Below, piece by piece: positions 40,201 to 51,448 of a DNA stretch of 64,000 nucleotides (position 1 is its first letter; each line of letters begins with the position of its first letter). Source of the stretch: Phallusia mammillata. Lineage: Eukaryota > Chordata > Ascidiacea > Phlebobranchia > Ascidiidae. The translations under genes and the position numbers were made by a program. Below the pieces are notes generated by a model. The model did no database searches. It saw only the letters and a list, made by a program, of their open reading frames with translations, and was not told the origin of the DNA. The DNA is taken from positions 4,530-68,529 of the forward strand of contig QLIY01000167.1 in NCBI GenBank assembly GCA_003260075.1, in the 5' to 3' direction.

Positions 40201-43200
40201 ACAGGGCACTATCCCATACAAGGGTTAATCTTTTCATTGATTTTTCAACAACTTTAGGGCAAAAAAAATTACATGCCATATTTTGTCTGTGCACTTTCTG
40301 GAAAGTTCAAACAACTTAAATTTGGGAACAAGTGCTACACAGGCTACATATAATAACCCTTTGGTTGACAACACAAGTGTAACAAAAGATCCCACTAAAA
40401 CAGCTAATTGGTAGCCTGATATGGCTTTGTAACCAATGTGATTGTTTAAACAACTGTATCAATTTAAATTCACAAATAAAGTTTGTCAATGTCACCCAGG
40501 TTACGTTTTGTCTCGAGCTCCCAAGCCAAGATCTGTTTCAGGCAGTTTATTACAAATAGGGCTGTTATCAAACAAATAATTATTTGATTTTTTTGAAATT
40601 TTTAATTATTTGAAAATTTACCAAATAACTTTTGACATATTTCAAATAATCAAATATTTTTTTCCCATGCAGTAAACCTCGATATATGTGCAAAATCAAT
40701 TTACTTAAACACATTGGTGACATTTTTATGTAATTGCGGTTACACAGAAGCACTGCAACATATGTTTTCAGACTTATATTATTGTTCACCATGCCCACAA
40801 AACCCAGGAATAATGAAAGTTATTCAAGCAAGTGATTAAAATGTTATAGATCACAATTCAATTTAGCAAGCATTGAAAAAAGCTGAAATAAAGTAAAACA
40901 TACACATGGAAATACATATGGTTTTGCCAAAGTACAGAGAATAACTAAAGCATGTCTCTATCTCGACTAATTTATTATTTTAAACAGAAAAAAATTGTAG
41001 CCTAGATTTAATGACTATCAGAGCTTACAAAATTTGTTTAGTAATTACAACTATCCTTTTTTTGTAATGACTCTGTGCCTTATGTATCAGGTATTCTAAA
41101 TTATTTGAATTATTAGATTTAAAGGAAAAAAAATTGAATATTTGGAAAATTAAAAGCCTTGATTTGATAACAGCCCTAATTACAAAGATGCGCTTGCACC
41201 TTAGCATAGCCAAATAGTTATGACCCATCATTAAACACCAAAATTAGTCTTGGGGTTTTGGAATTTAAATGCTTTTGTAAAAATGTATGGAACATTGCTA
41301 AAACGCAAACTTTAATTCATACCTCTAGAATCCAGGCTTTTAGCTTTTTATCAAGCATTACATCAAAACCAAGAATTTCAAAGCAGGCGCTGCCTCGAAT
41401 ATGGTTAGGAAAACAAGTTCTGTAGTTGTGTTTCAATATCGGATGTGCAGAGATAAGAGTTTTTATTACAACATCCTGCAAAAGTTAGATTTTAACACAT
41501 CAACAGTAAAAAAACAAACACAAAATATGGGTTAATATTCAATAAAGACCTCAATGTTACTCCACATTTTTGGAACATCATATCCATGATCAGCTAACCA
41601 CTGACAAACAGTGGCTAGTTTTCGTTTGCTTCCACATTCATCATCTCTTATAAAATCATCACTGCTTTTGTTGATTGCATAGTTTGTTAAATGCATACAC
41701 ACTTCTTCCTGAAGTAAGTTATAAAACAAAACAATTTAAACAATTGACAAACATTTATCTTGTTTTTAATGTAACTAAATACCTAACGAACTGGCATGGT
41801 GGTTAAACAATATAAAATTGACATGTTTCATGTATTTCTTCTTCCCCTGGCTTACACTTACCATGTTGTGATTGGTAGGTTCCTGATATTTTTTTGTTGC
41901 AAATCTTCCCAAACCTTCTTTGTACATAAATATCCTCAGAGGATCACAAGATGTGACTAACACATACAAACGGAAATCAAACTTGAAGCCATCAATCGTT
42001 AAACACTGAAACATAAAACATTTTCAAATCACCCTTTCTCAACAAAAAGTCTGTAAACTCAAATTAGTCAATGAAGCATTTTTAGGGTTTGGCAACCTGT
42101 GCATGACATAACAAAATTGTATTTAATATCATACCGTTTGTATTATTTTTACTTTTGTTGCGGTAATAAAAGTTTATGCTAATATAAACTGAAATAAACA
42201 ATGCACTAAATCAATCAACTTTAAATACACATTGCCAGTCATATACACAAAGAACATTATCTGAAATGGGCTTGGGTGTGTTAATGTTTAATCTAGTATC
42301 CAAAAATAAAGTTTTTTACCATACTGTTCAGTGCAATTGTCTTGCTATGAGTTCTTTTGCTAAGTAAAATTAACTCAACTCACATTACCACTGTACATAC
42401 ACTATGGTCGTGTTTGAAAACGATATACATAAATCATCTTATTTCACATTGGGTGTCATGTTTTTTTGTGGCCTGGTTGTTTTCATACAAAATGCATGAA
42501 TACACAAGCTAAATTTGTGGCCAATGACGAGATAGAAGCAGGTAAAAGGCTGAGCTGTTGGATGAAACACAGAAATCAATATGCTGGTAAATAAAATATT
42601 TTCCATGTTTTTGTTCAGAAACATTGTTTTACTGAAGAAATCTAATACATAATATAACTATATATTACATGTTGTGTAAAAAACTGCAATTTTTGATGAG
42701 CCAGATGAAGTTATTAAAAGAGCGATCTGACAGGCAAGCCACAGGTTCTCCACCTTTGGTCTAAAGAAGGTGTCACCAAACTTTTTTCACAGCGGGCTGC
42801 AAATTTTAATAATCATGCACGAGGGCCGCATGCTTTATAAGCCCTGACGAAGCCCTTTCCAAACTTAAACCTGCGAGGCAGTTTAGACAGGACGGCCAAG
42901 GGCTTATGTCTTTCCACAGTGCCATTTGTATTCAGATGACACCGTTAAATTGCAAAATTATGAAGGCCAGGTAAAATGATGCCAAGGACTGGATCCGGCC
43001 TGAGGGCCGTAGTTTGGTGACCCTTGGTCTAGAGCAGGGCTTCTCAAACTTTCTTGCTCTGCAACCACATTTTAGAAAAGAAATTTCTATGTGACCCCTT
43101 GATGAGTATAGCCTATACACGAAAGATATTACAATGAACATCCATTAAAAATAAAAAAAGACCTACTGTAACGGAAAATATTCGGTGAACAGTTCTTTAT

Positions 43201-44215
43201 GATGTCATAACCATTTTTACAATTTCAATGACATATAGCACAGAGTAATAGCCAAGCTATTCTGCACAAAGGTAGAACAACAACTTAAAGATGACAAAAC
43301 TGGCCGAGAAAATGATTTACGCACGTATATATACCATTTATTGTAACAATGACATAATAATGCATGATGTTTCGCGATCCAAATTTGGGTCTCGACCCAC
43401 AGTTTGGGAAGCCCTGGTCTAGAGGATATCTTGGCTGTTTCGTGAAATGTGTCAATTGACAAACAGTATCTCTAACATATTCTACAAACTGTCCAATTTT
43501 TAAACATTTAGGATTTTTATATTGATACACTCATAAACCAAAATAATCCTTAGACCTATAATCTAAATTTATTAGACATAACAGCTTGGAGTATGTGCTA
43601 TTAACACACATGAATTCAGTACGAATTACCTTATTTAAATATTGCTGACAAATCATGTGTTCACCAGGTTTGATGTCTTTTGGATTTTTTGTAATAAAGA
43701 TTCCACGACCTTGACATCCACTTTCTGGTTTGCAGATAAAGGTTTTGTTTTTCTTTGACCGACAATAGGCTTGAAAGTCACTGTAACTAAAATTGAAAAT
43801 CGGTTGTGATAATCACATGTCCGTTAATGTAAACAGTAAATACTATTTACTCAGCAGGAAGACACCATGTTTTGGGGAAGCAAGAATATTCTTTTGGAAA
43901 GAGTTTATGAAGGCGGTTGAGGTTTCTAGCAAGAAAATCTTTTCTGCAAATTTCATTCATTCCAGGAAAATGATTGATTTTCTGTTTAAAATAATGGCAA
44001 AAATCCATAAAACCATAAAATATGTGATAAAATGCCTGGCCCATAACCCACTCAAAATGTTAATTTGGACACAAATTTTGAAGAAAAAATACACACCTGA
44101 AATCGTTTCATTTCCATTACTCTTTCTAAAGAAACGGAATAGTCTGTCCAAAAAACTGTCCAATCTTCATCTTCTCCTACCTCCTTCATTCCAAACTTTC
44201 TGCTCATTCTTCTCA
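37267..44215 (-). CDS. TTLL6: TTLL6/TTLL13-type tubulin polyglutamylase, first exon not found
   Basis: These ligases add glutamate chains to tubulin tails, mainly in cilia and axonemes, using ATP. Twelve exons are read: 44097-44215, 43851-43981, 43630-43786, 41862-42005, 41550-41708, 41323-41475, 39902-40083, 39645-39833, 39224-39392, 38897-39106, 38113-38695 and 37267-37953 (stop at 37267). Landmarks in order are [33 protein letters not shown], the ATP-grasp stretch [63 protein letters not shown] and the EVNHSPSF loop, followed by the basic microtubule-binding region ([29 protein letters not shown]). The long C-terminal tail is low in complexity and poorly conserved. The exon carrying the extreme N-terminus is absent. 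The last junction (38113 to 37953) joins phase 1 to phase 0, so a small exon is probably missed. TTLL6 and TTLL13 cannot be told apart here. A 622-bp MITE and a pair of hAT MITEs lie in its introns. Confidence 0.93.
40557..41178. mobile_element. hAT-type MITE, 622 bp, in a TTLL intron
   Basis: The ends TAGGGCTGTTATCAAA and TTTGATAACAGCCCTA are exact inverses, followed by AT-rich subterminal 'caaataatta' repeats on both sides. The octamer ATTACAAA is duplicated exactly (40549-40556 and 41179-41186). A degraded relative may lie at 62876-63035 in the HMG-CoA synthase gene. Confidence 0.85.
42767..43026. mobile_element. hAT-type MITE (first of a linked pair)
   Basis: The left end AAGGTGTCACCAAACTT and right end AGTTTGGTGACCCTTG are imperfect inverses. 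The flanks are GTCTAAAG (42759-42766) and GTCTAGAG (43027-43034), an 8-bp duplication with one change. Subterminal sequence places it with 688-1137. Confidence 0.75.
43035..43416. mobile_element. hAT-type MITE (second of a linked pair)
   Basis: The ends CAGGGCTTCTCAAACT and AGTTTGGGAAGCCCTG are near-exact inverses. The octamer GTCTAGAG lies at 43027-43034 and 43417-43424. It therefore abuts and shares a target octamer with the preceding element. Confidence 0.8.
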
Positions 44216-44792
44216 CTGATTGCAATATACAGTATATATAGTTTAACAAATGATTCAAACTTTGTTTGCAGTATTATACATAAACAGTATCAACATATTG
44301 TTTGTTTATTTATTTATTTATTCCTTTGAACTATTATAATAAAGATAATTATCTTTAATGTCATTTAATGTGAATGACTCTATTTCAAACAAATTCCCTA
44401 ATTAACAATTCAATAATAGTCCTAATTTAGGATTTAAATTTTTATCATTGTGTGTGTTCTTTCTTCCGGCGCTTGAAACTATCCGACAGGGTTTCTTTCG
44501 GTGGTTTCTTTTCCTGTCGAACCCCACCCTCTTTCCTAACACGGGTGGTTAGTTTATAGGACCCCCTCGACTGGTCCCACCAACGTTCCCTCCCCAGTCG
44601 TGTTAACCATCACTGCGCCAACCTAACTTTCTTGTGAGCCCCAGTCACATAACGCTTTATAATACGGTGTAGCTGCAGCGCGTTTTGGTATCATCCACCA
44701 ATTGTGCCCTTTACTGTTTTGCGCTTAATAACGTTTTAACGTTGCGCAGCTATTTCCGGCTTGGTGATTGTTTTTAGTGCTATTGTGTCGCT
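44216..44792. promoter_or_regulatory. Divergent intergenic region between TTLL and the gapped gene
   Basis: The TTLL gene runs leftward and the gapped gene runs rightward, so this roughly 0.6-kb stretch may serve both, if the missing TTLL first exon lies here. It contains a TTTA microsatellite (about 44303-44322) and a Lys/Arg-rich minus-strand frame at about 44445-44540 without usable splice sites. No core promoter element is clear. Confidence 0.35.
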
Positions 44793-45631
44793 ATGTTTTC
44801 TTTCACCAAGCGAAATAAACTCAACAACAACTCAAAAATAGGGCAGAAAAAAGTTTGTGTATCGGAACAAGTTATAAGTGANNNNNNNNNNNNNNNNNNN
44901 NNNNNNNNNNNNNNNNNNNNNNNNNNNNNNNNNNNNNNNNNNNNNNNNNNNNNNNNNNNNNNNNNNNNNNNNNNNNNNNNNNNNNNNNNNNNNNNNNNNN
45001 NNNNNNNNNNNNNNNNNNNNNNNNNNNNNNNNNNNNNNNNNNNNNNNNNNNNNNNNNNNNNNNNNNNNNNNNNNNNNNNNNNNNNNNNNNNNNNNNNNNN
45101 NNNNNNNNNNNNNNNNNNNNNNNNNNNNNNNNNNNNNNNNNNNNNNNNNNNNNNNNNNNNNNNNNNNNNNNNNNNNNNNNNNNNNNNNNNNNNNNNNNNN
45201 NNNNNNNNNNNNNNNNNNNNNNNNNNNNNNNNNNNNNNNNNNNNNNNNNNNNNNNNNNNNNNNNNNNNNNNNNNNNNNNNNNNNNNNNNNNNNNNNNNNN
45301 NNNNNNNNNNNNNNNNNNNNNNNNNNNNNNNNNNNNNNNNNNNNNNNNNNNNNNNNNNNNNNNNNNNNNNNNNNNNNNNNNNNNNNNNNNNNNNNNNNNN
45401 NNNNNNNNNAGTAAGTCAAGGATTTTAGGCCAATCTTCTAATTTTCAGCCAAACATTCAAGAACTTCGACATAGACAATTGCTTCAAAAACAAGCAAAAC
45501 TCATACCCACGTTGACTAATCAACAGTTAATCTTCCACGATTCGCAACCGTTTGAATGGACTCTTATGAACAATACAAGAAACAGTTTCGAAACATTTTT
45601 GATTTATGAACAGTTGGGTAATGGAAACTAG
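44793..45631 (+). CDS. Unrecognised small gene interrupted by an N gap
   Basis: The frame starts with MFSFTKRNKLNNNSK and runs into a 528-base N gap (44882-45409). Directly after the gap is a strong donor (GTAAGT at 45411), a 38-bp intron ending TTTTCAG at 45448, and a final exon 45449-45631 encoding about 60 residues (PNIQELRHRQLLQKQAKLIP ... YEQLGNGN) ending in TAG. An AATAAA lies near 45999. The last exon is rich in Gln, Asn and Leu and gives no family match to me. Frame continuity across the gap cannot be checked. Confidence 0.45.
44882..45409. other. Assembly gap, 528 N
   Basis: Unresolved bases inside the small plus-strand gene. Any exon and intron between its start and its penultimate donor is hidden here. 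Confidence 0.99.
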
Positions 45632-47176
45632 CAATTATTTTGGAACAATGAAAAACGAAGATGCCACTCAGATGCTATTTTCGGTAGAATTTTTCTCAAA
45701 TTGACAAGAAAATATCTACATCATGTAAACGTAACTTTCACATAAGCTTATTGTAACCAAGCATCGAGAATAGTGAAACCAGGAATATATATTGTAGCCT
45801 ATAGATTTTTACTAAATTTTTATTTAAAGATGCAAAACTATTTGTATAAATATATATATATTATTTGAGTCCGCAGACGCAAGTTTGGCAATCTTGTTAA
45901 CGAAAATGTTCTGTGTAGTTTTCTGTTTTCATTCATAACTTTGTTGTACATTGCGTAACTATCACGTTTTATCTTTGAAGTAAGTTATTGGCTAAAAAAT
46001 AAAGTTGACAGATATTGTGCTTTTGATTTCACACATCTGCACATACAGGATGTCTTCTCTTTAGGAATGGGGATTAAGGAAATGCGTTTTGGACGTGATC
46101 AGCAACCCTTTCAACTCCTTTGGTAAAGATATGTCGTATACTTTGACTTACATCATAACAATAATAATGATTAAAACATTGAAACCAAATGGTGCAAGTG
46201 GATTTTGTGGCGCTGATTTTCAGCAAAAACATTTTCTTCAACTTATGCACACAATTTGCGTTTTAAAAATTCTAACCAGGAACAAACAAGCTATAGGCTA
46301 TATACACACACACACATATATATATATGTAAAACATGATGTTTCGACAGCAACTTTTGTCATTCTCAAATAAATGAATGTAAAACCAAGCAGAATATACC
46401 AATTGCTGGTTGAATTTTTGAATCGTGAATTGTGTGCCTAATTTGAAGAAAATATTTTTTTTCAAAATCATCAATTTAGCAAACCAATTGAACGTGTAGT
46501 AAGTTAATAGTAAATAGGTTGTTTGCTTCATTAGTTGGTGGGCAACGCGTGAATACATTATTCTCTGAATGAGTACGCCGTTGAGCTACCGGTATTTATC
46601 GATTGTCTATTACTCTATTGGATCGTTTATTATTTTTTTGTCTAATTAGGGGTTGACAAAAGCATGACAGGGTATAATGCAAGAAATATGAAACATAAAA
46701 AGATGGTAAATTGCGTTGGGGGTCCGCAGACTTACAAAATTCATAAAAGGGGTCCGTGACTACAAAAAGGTTAAGAACCACTGTTCTAGACATTGAAGGA
46801 AATAAAAATTTTAAAACTGCCAGAAATAGTTACATCTGGAGAAATCAGCGTTTCATGGCAGCCGAAACCTGTGGTTCAGGCATGGCACTGGATGATGATG
46901 ATGTAATTGACAAAAAAGAATAGGTCTTTTGTTACACGTAAGCTTATTACTAATTAGGCGGAAGGAAAAATGGAACTCCTATACGAATTGCGTTTATGTC
47001 ACTTAATTAATAAAAAGCCGTCTATTATGTTAATTTGTACAATTTATATTCAATATGGTCGATGTTTGAAAACAAAGGTAGCCTAAAACAAAAACACTTT
47101 ATGTGTTTAAAGAATTTAAAGTACTGATGAACACACAAAAATGACAAGAGCCATTAATGTTTGAAGTTGGTAGGTT
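45632..47176. other. Intergenic
   Basis: Probable 3' UTR of the gapped gene to about 46010, then AT-rich sequence with a CA/TA microsatellite at 46306-46330 and the right half of a hAT-like MITE ending GGTTAAGAACCACTG at 46783. No coding exon is supported. Confidence 0.5.
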
Positions 47177-50100
47177 TTACGGAGCTATGTTCACATAGTC
47201 TGAATCTCCAACCATGTTCACATATGCTACAGAGGAAACTTGCGTAGCAGTATGACCTGAAAATAATAATATGTTGCATTGTTTTGTGTCCCGTTTTTAG
47301 CTTCTAAACGTAAAACGTGGTACTTGTTGATTTTATTGTACCCCAATCGCAAATTGAAGTTTGGTTATACATCAGTATACCGTTCGAAAAAATACCAACG
47401 AGCATTGTTTCTTATGCAAGAAGTTACGAATCACACCTTTTTACAGCAAACCAAAATAAATCGCTCTTATAAAATTTTATAATAACGATTGGGCTGAGCA
47501 TTTCGATTTATCATTAGTGTTCAACTAACGTGCCGAATTAAACAAGGTTAAAATATATTCTGCTATTTTACTGACCAACGTTTAGGAGAAACTAGACTTT
47601 AAAAACACTTATATTTACAGCATTTATTAAAATCTTTGCATATTTGTGCTTGTTTTAATGAGCAAGGCCGCTGGAATTGGCCTTCATGTTTACATTTGTC
47701 AGAATAAAAGTGTTCAAGGTTTTCCAAAGTTTATCAGGTAAAGGTTTACACTGCGGCTAGCCTACATGTGGTGTAGCATATCAAATAGTATCAACTCAAA
47801 TTAAAATTATCATATTGCTTACCTGAACGAGGAATCTCATAAATACTACTTTCCTGACCATTTTCTTTTGGAGTCTCCCGAATTTGAATTTGGTCGTTTT
47901 TCTGTGCTTGCCTGTTGTTGGGAAAAAAACAACGAGACATCAAAATAATAACACATTAAAGTGTAATGATTAAACCATGTTTACAGAGTTAGTTGAGTCC
48001 AATGTAATGTGCAATGTTTCTTGACCTCAGAGTAGCATATAACGTTGTTCAAACTCTTTGCTATTAAATGTAATTTGGTAACCATAAGTAACATGTCGAA
48101 TGACATTGTATAGGACTGCTCTAATTGCATGTTACCAGAAGCCTAAAGTTCAGGACAATTTTAGCACTGGCTGCATATTCAACAGTTTTGAACTATAGGT
48201 AAAACTCTTCAATTATATCACAGTAACAGATCCAGTATACGTCAGCCAAAGGAAAGAACTAGCCCATTTTCAAGTACTTTCCAACAAGCTTAGAAACTTC
48301 CAGAAGCAAAGCCTGCTGCAACATTTATAACAAACAAACAGTCAAAGCGACAAGTCACGTGACTGACGCCCAGTGTTACGTAATCAGCAGCAAAATGGCC
48401 GCATGAATAGAATTGCGGAAGTTGAAGTTAGCATTATTGCAGTTTTGGTGTCCAATTTCAGTTGCTTACTTTTGAACTATATTACTTTACCTTTTTCGGT
48501 CTCTCCATAACTTCAAAATTATTCCAAGCAGTGTAAGAATGATGACGAAAGAAAGACAACTCAAAACTATGCCTAAAATGTTGATGCTTGCGGGAGCTGC
48601 AAAAAATTTGGACCTTATAATCGGTAAAATCTCAGTGTTTGAAGCATTTTGCCATATTTGCAGCAAAATACGCAAAGAACCAGGTATTATGCTATTTCCT
48701 TATGCACAATCATGCTTTATTGTACAAAACCTCGTTTGTTGGGTTCTCTGTTTAATTTACATGCTGTGTGTGACTTTAAATTGAAAAGATTAATGCCTTG
48801 GAATACTTTAGCACTTGATTTATCATTCTTGCAAAGTGCGTAAACTCAAACATGTAACATACTTCAATTGTGGAAAAGATATAATTTGTGGCAAAAATAC
48901 TACAACTAAATAACAATCTTTCAACTGCAAACTTCCACATTTACCTGTGTTTGTGGATTTATTTATGACGTCAGTTGTAACGCCGTTCGGGCTCGGGGTG
49001 TGTTGTGATGTAACTGCAACAGAATGCACGAAGCTTTAATTGTGACTCTTTCGTTTTTAACCAAGCTACTTTTAGTGTTTATTGTTCGTATTATTCTACT
49101 TGATTTGGAAAAGTGTTTGTCCAAACAAATATGTTGTAATAGAGCAGTGGTTCTCAACCGGGAGTCCGCAAAGCGTTTTTAGGGGTTCCGTGACAACTTC
49201 CTAATTTTGCAGACAACGATATATGACAAAGCACTATTTAAAAAATATGTCTCAGCGTTTTAAAGTAGCATGGAACTTGTTTAAAATCGTTCTTCATACG
49301 CGACAAACCAAAATGCATTGTGACATTTTAACCTCATTGTGATGCAACAGATGTAAATTTTCAGTGGCAAACAACGTCACATCACAGTGTAATAGCTCTC
49401 TATTATTGAGTTCCGATGTCGCAGCCCAGTCAAAGTGATTGAAATTTTGGTCCTGGACCAAACGTGGTTGGTATATTTTGCACCTTTTTTGGGTTGCTTA
49501 ATAAAAAATACAAAAAATACAAACACCTTCAAAGGGGTCCGCGATTAGCTTGACAGGACCAAAAGGGGTCCGCAAAGGCAAAAAGGTTGAGAACCACTGT
49601 AATAGAGCATCATTGGCATATTGAAAGCAAGATACGACAGTGCACAAAACATATATAGTGTAGACACCATTACCTTTGGTTGATGCTGTTGCTGTGGTTG
49701 TGGGTATGTATTTCCGCTGACAAATGTAACTTGAAGGATACGTGCAAATTACATCAACCCATTGACTGTTATGAAACCACTGGATTGTCACACAGATTGA
49801 ATCTACATTTGGATTATTTGGTTCACCGCTTGCCCACTGGCCATCAGTAACTGGTTGGCCATCAGACCAGTAGAAAGTGTGTGAATTTGCCGGCCTCACA
49901 GCAGCGATGTAGTAAGATCCAATTACACCTGAAAATAAAGAGGTACAACTCTACAGAGAATTTATAAATGCTAAAGGAACTTGTTTTCTACATCAGGCAT
50001 ACAGAAGTTTAACAAACACCTAAAAATTTTGCTTGCCTGGTGGATTAGGAAAAAGGGAGATCAAAAAATCGTTTAGTTGCTTGCTTTTGACTATTGCCAC

Positions 50101-50253
50101 AGTTGCATTTAACGAAGCACAGTGGTTTTTAGCAACTGCATACGATTTCACGTTTGTCTTTCCCATGTAGTATTCGTATGTTTGAAAAGGGTGCCAAGTT
50201 ATTTGACCGTTTGTATGTGGCAAAACAATCGCTAAAGCAAGTATAGCATACAT
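47177..50253 (-). CDS. Single-pass C-type lectin receptor with tyrosine signalling tail
   Basis: Six exons join in phase: 50037-50253, 49674-49928, 48945-49013, 48491-48596, 47823-47911 and 47177-47256, giving 271 residues plus stop. Residues 1-16 are a signal peptide (MYAILALAIVLPHTNG). Residues 20-145 form a C-type lectin-like domain with FYWSDGQ, WASGEPNN and SSYICQR; EPN at 108-110 is the motif linked to mannose-type, calcium-dependent sugar binding. A Ser/Thr/Pro stalk (146-182) follows, then a transmembrane helix (about 186-210), a basic stop-transfer (WRDRKR) and a 60-residue cytoplasmic tail. The tail carries YEIP (Y240), YVNM (Y257) and YVNI (Y266). YxxM recruits PI3-kinase p85 and YxN recruits Grb2 in known receptors; that use here is inferred. 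Intron 1 has a GC donor (CCAG/GCAAGC). It lies head to head with SCPx, 1.2 kb away. An earlier ATG at 50322 is possible but spoils the signal peptide. Confidence 0.87.
49145..49599. mobile_element. hAT-type MITE in the lectin gene
   Basis: The ends CAGTGGTTCTCAACC and GGTTGAGAACCACTG are exact inverses, with 'ggggtccgc' phrases internal to both. TAATAGAG is duplicated at 49137-49144 and 49600-49607. It sits in the intron after the lectin exon. Confidence 0.85.
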
Positions 50254-51448
50254 TTTGAAACACAACCACTCCTCTGGAAACAAGAATTTCGTGTTAACAT
50301 ACACATTTGAACGGTACTGCATGTTGCAAGTTACTACAATTAAACGAATTTTTCAGCGGCATAAATGGTGCTACCAAATATGAGCCTGACATTTTAACAT
50401 TGCAAAGCCACCATTCAACTAGAAGCTGCATGTCTGAAATTTTGTTGCTAATCCAAAATAAACTGAACTAAGTCCAATAGAAAGTTGAATGAGATAATTG
50501 CTCTTAGCTCTTAAAGAAAATTGTAAGTATAGGGACTAAAACAACTGCACCAAAATACTTGTTTTGAGACACAGTTAGCACTGACACGGGTGTAGCGTCA
50601 AAATAGTAAGGTAAATACCATAAAAGGTTAACTTCCTGTGACCTGAGCTAGGCTGTTGTGGGGGCAATGTCTTCGTGAAAGATAATTTGAATAAATAATG
50701 GGAAAACCTAAATAAAAATATGCGTCATGTTAATGTAGATTATTTGTCAGAGCAACAGGTCCCGGAAGGTTGAGGTAACGCGTGTATTTCCATAACCTTT
50801 GTCCCATTTTGTTCACCTTACTTTGTCCGCACAATGGAACACAACTTTCAGCTGTAGAACTCCCATAACTTGTGAAACTTTTGTTTAAATAAACATCCTT
50901 AGATCAGAGGTTGGAAACCTTTTACGCTGGGTAAGCCAATAAAGTCAATGTATTTCTTTGAGTACCATATAAAATGCTTTTACATTGAATACAACTTAAA
51001 GTTATTTTTAAAAACAGTTAAGAACAACAAATTTAGGGTTCAGTGTAACAATATATTGTTTTGTTTGAGGAATGAGAACATTATTGTTTTTTTTTTGAAG
51101 AGTACTTAAAATATTATTTATTACTTTCTGTGTTAAAAATTGCAATCCAAGATTGGTGTGAAAGCCAGACGCAGTCAACAAAAGAGCAACAACAAAACCT
51201 TAAATCATTTTACATTTAAGTTAAATGTATTATCCCCGACAAAAATGAAAAACGTTGATTTTGACGTCATTGGCAGTCATGCGGAACGGTGCAAATAGAA
51301 CTTGGCAAAACGTCAACTTATGTTTTCTGGTGCAAAGTCTTGTTGCAGTCAAATTTGGGTTTCAATTTCAAGGCGTGTTATTAGCTTGCAGTCGCAAAAC
51401 AAAGTCGGTCACTTCCTAAAACGTGCAACTGAACAACCAGCAACGAAC
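50254..51448. promoter_or_regulatory. Divergent intergenic region, lectin receptor and SCPx
   Basis: Both genes start outward from this 1.2-kb stretch. A MITE-like left end (CAGAGGTTGGAAACCTTTTA) begins near 50906. In front of the SCPx ATG there is an in-frame extension from 51302; it could encode a basic N-terminal leader but is more likely 5' UTR. No core element is evident. Confidence 0.4.

Noticed and set aside
43793-44329. 178-codon plus-strand frame
   Set aside because: It lies opposite three well-supported TTLL exons and runs through their introns.
44445-44540. Lys/Arg-rich minus-strand frame as the TTLL first exon
   Set aside because: TTLL6-type proteins do have a basic N-terminus, but I see no start codon context or GT donor that would join it in phase to 44215.
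51302-51448. N-terminal extension of SCPx from an upstream in-frame ATG
   Set aside because: The family starts at the second ATG just before the [11 protein letters not shown] strand; the extension is not conserved, though a leader cannot be excluded.
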